DNA of 64,000 bases from Alphaproteobacteria bacterium (lineage in GTDB: Bacteria > Pseudomonadota > Alphaproteobacteria > Rhodobacterales > Rhodobacteraceae). The notes under the pieces were generated by a model, which was not told the origin of the DNA, did no database searches, and saw only the letters and a program-made list of their open reading frames with translations. The first letter of the stretch is position 1. Each line of letters begins with the position of its first letter. Below are positions 56,138-64,000 of this stretch, in pieces. The position numbers were made by a program, and so were the translations under genes. The stretch covers positions 62,001 through 126,000 of the forward strand of contig JAUHVK010000002.1 in the NCBI GenBank assembly GCA_030425145.1. The letters are read 5' to 3'.

Positions 56138-59100
56138 AAGCCGACCGCAATCAGTGCCGCCGGACCTGGGCCAAATCTGTCCGAAACCTGCGCGACCTCG
56201 ATCTCAACCGGTCCCGAAACCCCGTCCGCTGCCTGCATCGCGGCGTCATAGGTCCATTCCGGTGCGGTCACCTCGACACTGCGAAGCAACGTTCCACCCG
56301 CCAGAACACGGACCACATAGGCTTCTCGATCCTCACCCAGCGGAATGTCCGTCAAATCCCAACTGTCCGCCTCGATCCGCCCCCGACGCACCCAAGTCAC
56401 AGACAAGTCAGTCCCCACAGGTACCGCCGACAGATGCACCGGGCTCAAGGGACGCAACCCATTCCCGGGAAACGCATGCACGTCGTGCCGATAGGCTGCA
56501 TGGTCATACGCCTTGTCCGCCGGGCCAATCCGGTAATGCCGCGCCAGCCCCCGCTGCGACGCCGCCAGCGCAATCTGGCGAGGCGTGCCGTCAAGTAGCA
56601 CGAAATACGTACCAGCGGTCAGGGTGTCGGACACAATCGCATCGGTCCCGAATTGCCCGCGCAACAATCCTGACAAGCGCCATACATCCGGCGCCACCAG
56701 ATCGGCAGTCTGGAACTGGATCACCTCCCATCCCTGCGGGTCTCCAGTGCCGATGACGGCCAGGTTCGCACCCGCAAGCATCCCCTCCAGACTGGCCGAT
56801 GACAGGCTGCCCGAGGTCAAGGCCACCTCCACATGCGTCGCGTGGTCGATCAACCCCGACGGTGCGCGCGGCACAGCAGACAGCGTCACCCCGACGGTCG
56901 ACGCCAAACTAACCAGATCGCTCAGCGCATAGCCCGCATCCTCGACCGCATCATAAACCGCCACATCCCCCGGCCACGGATCTGCCGTCACCGCCAGATG
57001 CGGCGCGTGGGGCACTTCGTCGCCGGTGATAAGCGGCAGGTCGAGGAACAGCGGCAGCACCGGTCCGGAGGCCACAAACCGCCGCGATGGCGGTGGATCG
57101 TCCGGGAAATCCGCCGGATGGTACACCTCCGGCTCGATCCGCACCGCGTCGATCAACTGATGTGTTGTCTGCTCCACACGGTCGATACGCACGGTTATTT
57201 CTCCGGCCTCATCCGGCAATCGCACAACATCCCCCGCGCCCAGCGCCTGTTGCGACAACGGCAAGGCAAAGCGCACCGCATCCCGCGACACCCGCGCCTC
57301 GCTCAGCCAGCGTTCCACCGCCTGCCGCCCCTCTGGCCGCGTCAAGAGCAGCGGCACCTCGCTTTCGGCCACCGCATGCGTGCTTTCGTCCGGCAGCACC
57401 GACTCCTCGGCGATATTGCGATAATCCCCATCTGCCTCGACAAAGTTCAGCCGCACACGCCCGGACATCTCGGCCTCCGAGCTGCGGCTCTGCACCACTT
57501 CGGTACCCAGATCCGTATGTGCGGCAAGCTGATCGACCCCCAAGGGCACCGCGTGCGCCCCGTCGCGATTGCGGAAAACAAGCACACCGTCTCGTTCGAT
57601 CGCATCGAACCCATAGGCCATCATCAACGGCTGCAATGCCCGCCGCGCGTCAGACACGTCCGACGCAAGATAGCCGCGCACAAACCCGTACAGTGCACTC
57701 ACGTCATAGTCATGCAGCCCCGAGCGCTCGCAAATCTCAGAGACGACCGAGGCCAGCGTCCGCCCCGACACCCGCCCGTTGATCCAATGCCCGCGACGAT
57801 AGTTGGGCCCGTCCGACCACATCTCATCCGTATTCGGAAACCAAGGGTACGGCCGCGCGTCCCACGCCCAGACAAACACCCGCCCCATATCGATCATCGG
57901 CTCGCCGGTGACACCGGACACCGGGTTGTTCGCCGGATCGCCCCAGTAGCTCAGCAGCGCCCGTAGGTACTGATGCTGGATCAGTTCGTCCCGCAGCCCG
58001 TTCGAATAGGTCGGCAAAGTGCTCTCCGAACTCTTCGGATCAAGAAACTTGTTCGGCTCATTCGTGGCCTTGTCGACCGCGGCACAACCAATCTCCGTAA
58101 ACCAAATCGGCTTGCTCTCCGGCACCCACGCGGTGGGAACTGACTGCCGGACACCGCCGACGCGGTTGTGATGCGGCTGCGACCACCAGTTGCGGATATC
58201 CTTGTAGCGCCACACCCAAGGCTCGCCATATGCCTCATCGGAGATCGGCTCACGCAATTGCAAATCCCGCGCGTCTTTGGACGGGTAGTACCAATCATAC
58301 CCCTCGCCCCCAGCCACATTGGCCTTCAGGTATTCGAGGTTATAGACCGCACCCCACCCGGCATCGGCGTGATCTGTCCCGTCCCGCCAATCGGACAGGC
58401 GCATGTAATTGTCGATCCCGATGAAATCGATATTCAGATCAGCCCAAAGCGGGTCGAGGTGGAAATAGACATCGTTGCTGCCATCCTGCGGGTGATAGCC
58501 AAAATACTCCGACCAATCCGCCGCATAGCCGATCTTCACCTCCGGCCCAAGGATGGCCCGGCAGTCTGCAGCCAAGACGCGCAGCGCCTCAACCGCCGGG
58601 AATCCGGTCGCCCCACGCAATTGCGTCAGGCTCCGCATCTCCGACCCGATGCAAAACGCGGTCAAGCCACCCGCGACCGCACAAAGATGAGCCTGATGCA
58701 GGATAAAGCGGCGATAGCCCCAATCCTGAGGAACCTCTTCTTCACCTTCGCCGCCCGACACAAAACCACCCGGCGCATAGAGGACCGTACCGTCCTCGAC
58801 AATAAAGTCATCGACCTGCGCGCCTCCAAAGAACGCCGCCACTTCGGCATCAATCGCGCTGGTCCCGGTCAGGTCCCCCACCTGTCCCGGAGCCACACTC
58901 GCCGTAATCCGCCCGCGCCACGGCAGCTTGGGTTGCTCCCCCTCACCCGACCACGGGTTCGGCAGACCGTTCCCCGGCATCTGCTCCATCAGGATGAACG
59001 GGTAATATAGCACCTCCAGCCCCTTGGCATTCATGTCCTGAATGGCCTGCACGATCGACACATCGCACGGCGTACCACCATAAACCGGGCGCCCGTCCTC

Positions 59101-60075
59101 CACCGGCACCAAACCGGCACCCGCGCGCGCCAGCCCACTCACCTGCCAAGGCATATCGGCGCTGTCCGCGTCGATCTGCTCGACCTTCGGCTGGATCACG
59201 CATTCCCCACAGCGCAGATCATTGCCGAACCAACTCACCACCAGCGACACCGCCCCGCAGTCTGGCACCTCGTCCTGCAAGTGTTTGAGAGAGGTCACGA
59301 AATCCGGCCGGTCCGACGGGCTGTTCACATTAACCACGTCCGACTTCCCAGCGCCGCCATCCAGCGCCACGGCCTCCGTCGCCATAGAGTATTCCCCCGT
59401 ACCGGGGATCATCGCCACTGCGCGAATGGAGAAAGGCACCTCCTCGGGATCGTCCTGCACCGGCCGCGTCACCTCGAACGAAAACTGCGGCACCCGGTTT
59501 CCAAAGCGACTCAGGTCCAGGTCCTCAAACACCACATAGGCCGTGCCCCGATAGGCCGGCACAATCCCCACACCTTCGACAGCCTCCATCTTCGGATCGG
59601 GCAACTGGTCGTATGACCCCGGATAGACCACCATGTTCAGATCATGCACCGACACCTCGGCCCCATCGGCCCAAACCCGGTTCACACTGGTGATCTCACC
59701 TTCGCACAAGGCAACCGCAAGGCTCACCGAATAGCTGTATTCCTTGATCGTCGGCTGCGCGGACAACCCCTTGCCACCCCCTGATTTGGACACGTGCTCC
59801 TTGAATTGCGTGGCCCAGATGATGTGCCCACCCACCCGCATCCGGCCAAAGATCTTCGGGATCGGTTGCCCCTCGCCCGCTGTGCTCAGCCGCAACCGGT
59901 CCAGCCGCCCGGTCTCGATTGACCGCGCTCCGCCGCCCAGCACCCGCTGGTCAATGGCCCGGCCCAAAGTGGCACCTGCAAACCGGCCCACGGCGGTCAT
60001 GGACAACCCAAGCACCGACCCGCCAAGGCTGCTGCCCAGCGCAGCACCCGCCGCCGAAAGAACCAGTGTCGCCAT
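56134..60075 (-). CDS. GTA gp15, baseplate megatron protein
   Basis: 1313 residues from the ATG at 60075 with GGA at seven bases. The N-terminus is hydrophobic and Gly/Ala-rich (a membrane-active-looking helix); the middle contains a glycoside-hydrolase TIM-barrel-like domain with TGFPAVEALRV and WFTEIGCAAVDK; the C-terminal part holds receptor or tail-associated beta domains. In the Rhodobacter capsulatus GTA, gp15 is the largest tail-tip protein ('megatron') and extends into the cell envelope. The gene starts four bases after gp14. Confidence 0.93.
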   Translation of the reverse strand: MATLVLSAAGAALGSSLGGSVLGLSMTAVGRFAGATLGRAIDQRVLGGGARSIETGRLDRLRLSTAGEGQPIPKIFGRMRVGGHIIWATQFKEHVSKSGGGKGLSAQPTIKEYSYSVSLAVALCEGEITSVNRVWADGAEVSVHDLNMVVYPGSYDQLPDPKMEAVEGVGIVPAYRGTAYVVFEDLDLSRFGNRVPQFSFEVTRPVQDDPEEVPFSIRAVAMIPGTGEYSMATEAVALDGGAGKSDVVNVNSPSDRPDFVTSLKHLQDEVPDCGAVSLVVSWFGNDLRCGECVIQPKVEQIDADSADMPWQVSGLARAGAGLVPVEDGRPVYGGTPCDVSIVQAIQDMNAKGLEVLYYPFILMEQMPGNGLPNPWSGEGEQPKLPWRGRITASVAPGQVGDLTGTSAIDAEVAAFFGGAQVDDFIVEDGTVLYAPGGFVSGGEGEEEVPQDWGYRRFILHQAHLCAVAGGLTAFCIGSEMRSLTQLRGATGFPAVEALRVLAADCRAILGPEVKIGYAADWSEYFGYHPQDGSNDVYFHLDPLWADLNIDFIGIDNYMRLSDWRDGTDHADAGWGAVYNLEYLKANVAGGEGYDWYYPSKDARDLQLREPISDEAYGEPWVWRYKDIRNWWSQPHHNRVGGVRQSVPTAWVPESKPIWFTEIGCAAVDKATNEPNKFLDPKSSESTLPTYSNGLRDELIQHQYLRALLSYWGDPANNPVSGVTGEPMIDMGRVFVWAWDARPYPWFPNTDEMWSDGPNYRRGHWINGRVSGRTLASVVSEICERSGLHDYDVSALYGFVRGYLASDVSDARRALQPLMMAYGFDAIERDGVLVFRNRDGAHAVPLGVDQLAAHTDLGTEVVQSRSSEAEMSGRVRLNFVEADGDYRNIAEESVLPDESTHAVAESEVPLLLTRPEGRQAVERWLSEARVSRDAVRFALPLSQQALGAGDVVRLPDEAGEITVRIDRVEQTTHQLIDAVRIEPEVYHPADFPDDPPPSRRFVASGPVLPLFLDLPLITGDEVPHAPHLAVTADPWPGDVAVYDAVEDAGYALSDLVSLASTVGVTLSAVPRAPSGLIDHATHVEVALTSGSLSSASLEGMLAGANLAVIGTGDPQGWEVIQFQTADLVAPDVWRLSGLLRGQFGTDAIVSDTLTAGTYFVLLDGTPRQIALAASQRGLARHYRIGPADKAYDHAAYRHDVHAFPGNGLRPLSPVHLSAVPVGTDLSVTWVRRGRIEADSWDLTDIPLGEDREAYVVRVLAGGTLLRSVEVTAPEWTYDAAMQAADGVSGPVEIEVAQVSDRFGPGPAALIAVGL

Positions 60076-60079
60076 CGCT

Positions 60080-60523
60080 CTATCCTTCCTGAATGTCGGG
60101 GAACGCAAACCGCGCCACGATACGCCGTTGCCAGGGCGCACTCAGCGCCGTTTCCATAACCCCATGCCCCGAATAGGCGTGGATGAACCGCGCCTCGGCC
60201 CCGATACGTGTCTGAAGCCCAAGATGTTTCGCCACCGAACGGTCCCGCATGCGAAACAGGATCACATCGCCCGGTGCTTCATCTTCGACGGGCTTGCCGC
60301 GCAACACGCCGCAAAGCCCACGCCAAAGCATCTCGTCTCCCTGAGGTTCAGACCAATCGGGCGTGTACGCTGGAACTCCACTAGGCTCACCGCCATAGAG
60401 CCCCCGCCACACGCCCCGCAGCAGCCCCAGACAATCCGCGCCAGCCCCGCGCACACTCGCCTGATGCACATAAGGCGTCCCGATCCAGCGCCGCGCCTCG
60501 GCGACGACAGCCTCGCTCCTCAC
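60080..60523 (-). CDS. GTA gp14, NlpC/P60-type peptidase
   Basis: 147 residues from the GTG at 60523, which overlaps the gp13 stop (GTGA) and has GGGAG six bases upstream. The catalytic Cys31 lies in A-D-C-L-G-L-L-R-G, and the second catalytic His is in FIHAYSGHGV. Such enzymes cut peptidoglycan peptide stems, and gp14 is the baseplate peptidase of GTA particles. It is placed just before gp15. Confidence 0.9.
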   Translation of the reverse strand: MRSEAVVAEARRWIGTPYVHQASVRGAGADCLGLLRGVWRGLYGGEPSGVPAYTPDWSEPQGDEMLWRGLCGVLRGKPVEDEAPGDVILFRMRDRSVAKHLGLQTRIGAEARFIHAYSGHGVMETALSAPWQRRIVARFAFPDIQEG

Positions 60524-61407
60524 CGCAAGCTCCCGCCACCGCGTGACCGTGTGGCCGTCGGATGGATCAACACCCACTCCTCCTGTGGAATGTCCGGAAA
60601 GCCTTGAAAATTGACCACATTGTCGAATTTCGACCGACAGGTGTCGAACCGCTTGTCGCAGCCGACGATCAACTTCACCCGATCACCAACGGCGACCGTC
60701 GCCCTCAGAGGCTCCCAAAGATCGACCTCGCGCGCCCCGTCCTCATAAAGCACATCGCGCTTGATAACCGCCCAAAGCCCCTCTGCCGCGCCGTCCAGCA
60801 CCGTCAGCCGACCCCGCTGAAACCACTGCGCCGCAAACCCGCTTGCACCGGATAGGACCAGCCCACCCTTGGCCGTCACGGACGTGACAACCGCCTCGGC
60901 CCACATGGCCGCCGCCTCGGTATCCACCCCACAGGCCGCATCCCCCAGCACCGCGAGGCATGGCGCCTGGTACACCCGACCCACAGGCCGGTTGAGCCAC
61001 TCCGTCAGCCCCCGCAACTCTGCCGTGAACGCGCCACCGCTCCGCGTGATCTCACCAAGCGATCCCCGAAACAGTACCTTGCGCGCCGCCACATCCACCC
61101 AGTTGACGAGCCAAGCCGTCACCTCGGCCCCGTCAAAGCGCCCTGCCGCGATGTCAGCTTCGGTGACGCTGGCATCCGACAACGCACCGACTGCCTCGGA
61201 ATTGTCCACCGACAACCCGGTGCCTTGCTGTACCGCCGCCGCGCTCATGCCGGTATCGGCGCGAAACACCAGACCGTTAAAACTCAGGTCCAGATCGTGA
61301 TCCGTAAACCCGAACCGCTGCCCATCCCTGCGCCGTACCTCCCAGGCCCGCGCTACAGTGGTGACACCTGTCCTAAGATGCGCAGCAAGCGCCTCCGCCC
61401 CGCTCAT
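60520..61407 (-). CDS. GTA gp13, tail hub protein (DUF2163/BR0599 type)
   Basis: 295 residues. The N-terminal half carries the DUF2163 signature (RAWEVRRRDGQRFGFTDHDLDLSF); the C-terminal half contains the Cys-rich BR0599-like part (YQAPCLAVLGDAACGVD and GCDKRFDTCRSKFDN). In the characterised GTA this protein builds the baseplate hub. Start overlaps the gp12 stop by four bases. Confidence 0.92.
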   Translation of the reverse strand: MSGAEALAAHLRTGVTTVARAWEVRRRDGQRFGFTDHDLDLSFNGLVFRADTGMSAAAVQQGTGLSVDNSEAVGALSDASVTEADIAAGRFDGAEVTAWLVNWVDVAARKVLFRGSLGEITRSGGAFTAELRGLTEWLNRPVGRVYQAPCLAVLGDAACGVDTEAAAMWAEAVVTSVTAKGGLVLSGASGFAAQWFQRGRLTVLDGAAEGLWAVIKRDVLYEDGAREVDLWEPLRATVAVGDRVKLIVGCDKRFDTCRSKFDNVVNFQGFPDIPQEEWVLIHPTATRSRGGGSLR

Positions 61408-62036
61408 ACGCGCAGCTCCACCACCGGCACATCAGGAACCTCACCCGCATGAAAGGTCGCCGCACTGGTCTGGATCCGATCCGTATCGAACCGCACCGGC
61501 ACGTCGAATTCGAACCCCGCCGTCACCGAGACACCCGCCGCAGGCGCGACAAAGAACGACACCACCCCGGTCACCATATCGACCGAAAAATCCGCCCCCA
61601 CGACCTGCGTCACCCCGTCCAACGCCACCAGCACGGACCCCGCCACCGGCTTCGCCACCGGTCGCGCGTAAACCGCATCCCCCGACGCATAGGCCTTGCG
61701 CAAAGCAAACTCGGTCGCCACGCCATCCCCGGTCCCGATCACCTGATCCGTAGCCGAGACCTGCGCCGATGGCTTGCACGATTTGAAGTCCGCCCAGTCC
61801 TTCCAGCGAAACCCGTACATCTGCCCGCGCCGCGCCTCGAAGAACGCGATCAGCGTGTCGATGTCGTCCATCGACCGCAGCCCGATCCCCGCATCGTACC
61901 GCCTCCGCGAGTGCGCCCAGGGGGTGTTCCGCTCCTCGAACCCGCTCGCCAGCGTCACCACATCCGTCCGCCGCTCCGGCCCCCCGATCGAGCCAAAGCT
62001 CAGCGCCGTCGGAAACCGCACCTCATGAAACTGCAT
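61404..62036 (-). CDS. GTA gp12, distal tail protein (DUF2460 type)
   Basis: 210 residues. Pattern MQFHEVRFPTALSFGSIGGPERRTDVV, then WAHSRRRYDAGIGLRSMDDI and GFRWKDWADFKS, as in the DUF2460 family. In the R. capsulatus GTA structure the corresponding protein is the distal tail protein that caps the tube. It follows gp11 by 12 bases. Confidence 0.92.
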   Translation of the reverse strand: MQFHEVRFPTALSFGSIGGPERRTDVVTLASGFEERNTPWAHSRRRYDAGIGLRSMDDIDTLIAFFEARRGQMYGFRWKDWADFKSCKPSAQVSATDQVIGTGDGVATEFALRKAYASGDAVYARPVAKPVAGSVLVALDGVTQVVGADFSVDMVTGVVSFFVAPAAGVSVTAGFEFDVPVRFDTDRIQTSAATFHAGEVPDVPVVELRV

Positions 62037-62048
62037 CGCAAGCCCTCC

Positions 62049-62699
62049 TCACAGGTTCCGCTGACCCGAGCCCAGCACCCGGCCCATCTGCGCCGCGATC
62101 TGGCTTTGCGACCGCCGGAACCCCTGCACATCCGGGGTCGAGATGTTCATCACCACGTTCACCGCACGCCCACCGCCGCCAGCCCGCACCCCCAGCTTGC
62201 CATCAGCGCCGCGCGCCAAGGGCATGATCGCCTCTGGCCCGGCCTCACCCATCAAACCGACACCCCCCCGCATGGGGAACGTCGTCGGACCATGCACCAC
62301 ACCGCCATCCGCAAACGGCATCACCCGCCCCTGCGCAAAGCCCGCCCCATTGGCAAAGGGCAGCAGGTTGCTGATCCCCTGCATCACCATCCCGCTCAGA
62401 TGTTCCTTCACCGGGTTCACCGCCGCGCGGTAACTCGCCCCGATCATCGACTGCGCAATCGTGCCCAGCGCATCCGACAGCTTCATCCCGTCAAACACGA
62501 TCCCATCGATCGCCCGGCTCAGTCCGCTGTTCAGCGCGCCCTCAAGCTTGGCAGCACCTTTGCCGGTCTCCGAAAGCGACTCCCGCACCTTCGCCATCTC
62601 GACCTGAAAGCCACCCGCCATGCTCGATGCACCCGCAAGCGCCTCTTCCAAAGCACTCACCTGCGACTCGAAGCCGTCGATCCCGTCCAACTCAATCAT
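62049..62699 (-). CDS. GTA gp11, tail tape measure protein
   Basis: 216 residues, far shorter than most phage tape measure proteins and in keeping with the short GTA tail. Helical N-terminal part (LEEALAGASSMAGGFQVEMAKVR), Gly-rich and low-complexity central region with FANGAGFAQGRVMPFADGGVV, and PEAIMPLARGADGKLGVRAGG, the pattern seen in tape measure C-termini. Its start overlaps gp10.1 by eight bases. Confidence 0.9.
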   Translation of the reverse strand: MIELDGIDGFESQVSALEEALAGASSMAGGFQVEMAKVRESLSETGKGAAKLEGALNSGLSRAIDGIVFDGMKLSDALGTIAQSMIGASYRAAVNPVKEHLSGMVMQGISNLLPFANGAGFAQGRVMPFADGGVVHGPTTFPMRGGVGLMGEAGPEAIMPLARGADGKLGVRAGGGGRAVNVVMNISTPDVQGFRRSQSQIAAQMGRVLGSGQRNL

Positions 62700-62886
62700 C
62701 CCGATCCCCCCGTATGTCCGGATAGGCCGCCATCAACGCGTCCAGCCCGCTCCGCCCCAGTGGCGCATCCCAGCCCGCCAGAAGCAGATGCAACTCCGCC
62801 GGCGTCAGCGCCCAGAATTCGTCCGGACGCAGCCCCGACCCGCGCACCCCGGCACGCATCAGTGCGGGCCAGTCAAAGCGGCTCAC
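62692..62886 (-). CDS. GTA gp10.1, tail assembly chaperone
   Basis: 64 residues with an RFDWPALMRAGVRG start and GLRPDEFWALTPAELHLLLAGW, the pattern of the small protein behind GTA gp10. It starts with a GTG overlapping the gp10 stop and ends inside gp11. In characterised phages such paired genes encode tape-measure chaperones. Confidence 0.82.
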   Translation of the reverse strand: MSRFDWPALMRAGVRGSGLRPDEFWALTPAELHLLLAGWDAPLGRSGLDALMAAYPDIRGDRDD

Positions 62887-63209
62887 GCCTCACCCACCGG
62901 CGTGAACGCCCGCGCCAACAGCTCCGCCGCCACCCGTGCTGCCGCCAGTGGCCCCCCCTCGATCTCCGCCGCGAGCAAATCCGCCGCAGTCCCGCGCCAG
63001 CCCCCGCCGCGCAACCCGGCGACGATCAGCGCCAGCACATCCCGGCTTGAACAGCCTCCGCCGTCGAAGCGTGCCACGAGATCGACCAGCGTGTCCGCGC
63101 CCAGCCCCGCCTCCAGTTCCGCCAGCGCCCCCAGCGTCAGCCGCAGCACATGCGCCTCACCGTCGATGACCAACGACACCTCTCCGCGCCAGGGGTTCGC
63201 CATGCTCAC
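62883..63209 (-). CDS. GTA gp10, GTA-family tail assembly protein
   Basis: 108 residues, matching the GTA gp10 family: NPWRGEVSLVIDGEAHVLRLTLGAL with LEAGLGADTLVDLVARF. Starts at a GTG overlapping the gp9 stop; the ATG two codons later is possible. Together with gp10.1 it probably helps load the tape measure protein into the tube. Confidence 0.85.
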   Translation of the reverse strand: MSMANPWRGEVSLVIDGEAHVLRLTLGALAELEAGLGADTLVDLVARFDGGGCSSRDVLALIVAGLRGGGWRGTAADLLAAEIEGGPLAAARVAAELLARAFTPVGEA

Positions 63210-63622
63210 GCCGCCGCCGTGAACGCCACAACACCCGCCGAGGCCAGCGACAGCTCATATGTCGCCTCACCATTATGCGACCCGGCATATTCCAATCCGG
63301 TCACCTGAAACGGTGCCTGCACCACGCCGAAATCCGGGATGATCACCTGAAATGCAGGCGTCTGCCTGTCGAAGAAGATCTGTCGCGCCCGTTCATCCGT
63401 GCTGGCATCCTTGAACACCCCCGCACCCGAGATCGCGACACTCCGCACGCCCGCACCGGCCAGCAATTCGCGCCACCCGCCCTCGCTCTCAAGCGAAGTC
63501 ACATCCACCGCTTCCGCGTTGAAACTGATCCGCGTGGCCCGCAGCCCCGCCAGCGTTTCAAACGTGCCGCTGCCATCCACATCGACCTTGATCAAAAGGT
63601 CTTTCCCGTTCTGAGCACCCAT
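63206..63622 (-). CDS. GTA gp9, major tail (tube) protein, TP901-1 type
   Basis: 138 residues with GAQNGKDLLIKVDVDGSGTFETLAGLRATRISF, then EGGWRELLAGAG and RARQIFFDRQTPAFQVIIPDFG. This is the tail-tube protein of Rhodobacteraceae GTAs, related to siphophage TP901-1-type tail proteins. It is separated by 46 bases from gp8. Confidence 0.92.
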   Translation of the reverse strand: MGAQNGKDLLIKVDVDGSGTFETLAGLRATRISFNAEAVDVTSLESEGGWRELLAGAGVRSVAISGAGVFKDASTDERARQIFFDRQTPAFQVIIPDFGVVQAPFQVTGLEYAGSHNGEATYELSLASAGVVAFTAAA

Positions 63623-63668
63623 CGCTCACACTCCCTGTCTGGAAATTCTCTGGAAATCCGTACCGCCC

Positions 63669-64000
63669 TCAGGCGTCGTCCTCGACCCGCGCCCGGAAGG
63701 TCAGATCGATCCTGCGCCGCCCCGCCTTTTCGCGCTGCGCCACCGCCCGCTTGAAGATCAGCGCCACCAACCGGCCCCGGTCCAACACCATCGCAGCGTC
63801 GATCAGCGCGTCACACACCGCCGCCGACACCTCTTTGGCGGTCTGGAACCCCGCATCGTCCGAGATCACCGAGACCACAAATTCATGCCACGCCCCGCGC
63901 CCGGTCTTATCGCTCGCATCCGCCGCGCGCTCCGGGCCGAGCGCCACATACAAATCCGGCAATCGCCCCTTGGGCACCGCGTCATAGACCCGGTCACCAA
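63669..64000 (-). CDS. GTA gp8, tail terminator-type protein (5' end outside window)
   Basis: The DUF3168-type frame is open to the window edge: DRVYDAVPKGRLPDLYVALGPE is readable before the first internal GTG at 63977, so the real start lies beyond 64000. Other motifs: HEFVVSVISDDAGFQTAKEV and IFKRAVAQREKAGRRRIDLTF. In the GTA structure gp8 is the tail terminator. The remaining head genes (gp1-gp7) must be upstream of this window. Confidence 0.9.
   Translation of the reverse strand, partial: GDRVYDAVPKGRLPDLYVALGPERAADASDKTGRGAWHEFVVSVISDDAGFQTAKEVSAAVCDALIDAAMVLDRGRLVALIFKRAVAQREKAGRRRIDLTFRARVEDDA

Noticed and set aside
56833-57966. Long plus-strand frames opposite GTA gp15
   Set aside because: Arg/His/Pro-rich antisense translation of a long GC-rich gene.
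56134-64000. Interpretation of the tail gene block as an active prophage
   Set aside because: Gene order and sizes match the Rhodobacter-type GTA exactly (short tape measure, gp13-gp15 hub/peptidase/megatron), and there is no integrase, repressor or replication gene in view; the block is therefore called GTA.

Overview
The window is high-GC DNA from an alphaproteobacterium, almost certainly a member of the Rhodobacteraceae (Roseobacter/Rhodobacter group). The evidence is an 18-kb NADH dehydrogenase (nuo) locus interrupted by small lineage-type genes, a NuoE with a helix-hairpin-helix extension, a pyruvate dehydrogenase operon whose E1-beta subunit carries its own lipoyl domain, a leucine-catabolic methylcrotonyl-CoA carboxylase operon, and the tail half of a Rhodobacter-capsulatus-type gene transfer agent (GTA). 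No rRNA, tRNA, CRISPR array, insertion sequence or plasmid gene was recognised.

Layout. 1-45: the last codons of a plus-strand gene, separated by a double hairpin from the minus-strand block that follows. 103-4000 (-): gph, rnj (RNase J), coaX and birA, downstream of the complex I locus. 4072-22466 (-): nuoA-nuoN in transcription order A, B, C, D, lipoprotein, E, COG3743-type membrane protein, DUF5337-type protein, F, terminator, lipoprotein, DUF5333-type protein, G, lipoprotein, H, I, carboxymuconolactone-decarboxylase-like protein, J, K, L, M, N. A sigma70-like promoter lies before nuoA. 22755-23762 (-): a copper-type two-gene unit (DUF411 protein, cytochrome c') behind a promoter with a 19-bp spacer typical of MerR/CueR control. 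23884-33786 (-): the leucine/isovalerate operon (ivd, AMP-ligase, mccB, mccA, GST, HMG-CoA lyase, methylglutaconyl-CoA hydratase plus small accessory genes) behind a promoter with a palindromic operator.

33856-48461: housekeeping genes on both strands: PNPOx-like protein, CreA, a second HAD phosphatase, glmU-glmS (UDP-GlcNAc synthesis), alkD-like glycosylase, moaA, anmK/tyrS head to head, a GNAT/FemAB-like protein, a DUF3179 protein, two overlapping cyclophilins, pgk and an ftsB-like gene. 48495-50298 (-): a clan GH-A-like glycosidase with a very acidic, hydrophobic-ended C-terminus and a short upstream ORF. 50584-54509 (+): pdhA-pdhB-small protein-pdhC. 54628-55859: cysE (-) and a DksA/TraR-type zinc finger gene (+). 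55769-64000 (-): GTA structural genes gp8 (cut by the window end) to gp15, and a translationally coupled small ORF after gp15.

Functionally the window joins central energy metabolism (leucine to acetyl-CoA/acetoacetate, pyruvate to acetyl-CoA, NADH oxidation by complex I) with biotin ligase and CoA synthesis, which supply cofactors used by those enzymes. The less explained parts are the small genes inside nuo, repeated intergenic hairpin and GTATTT elements, the operator-like sequences, and the GTA-coupled ORF.
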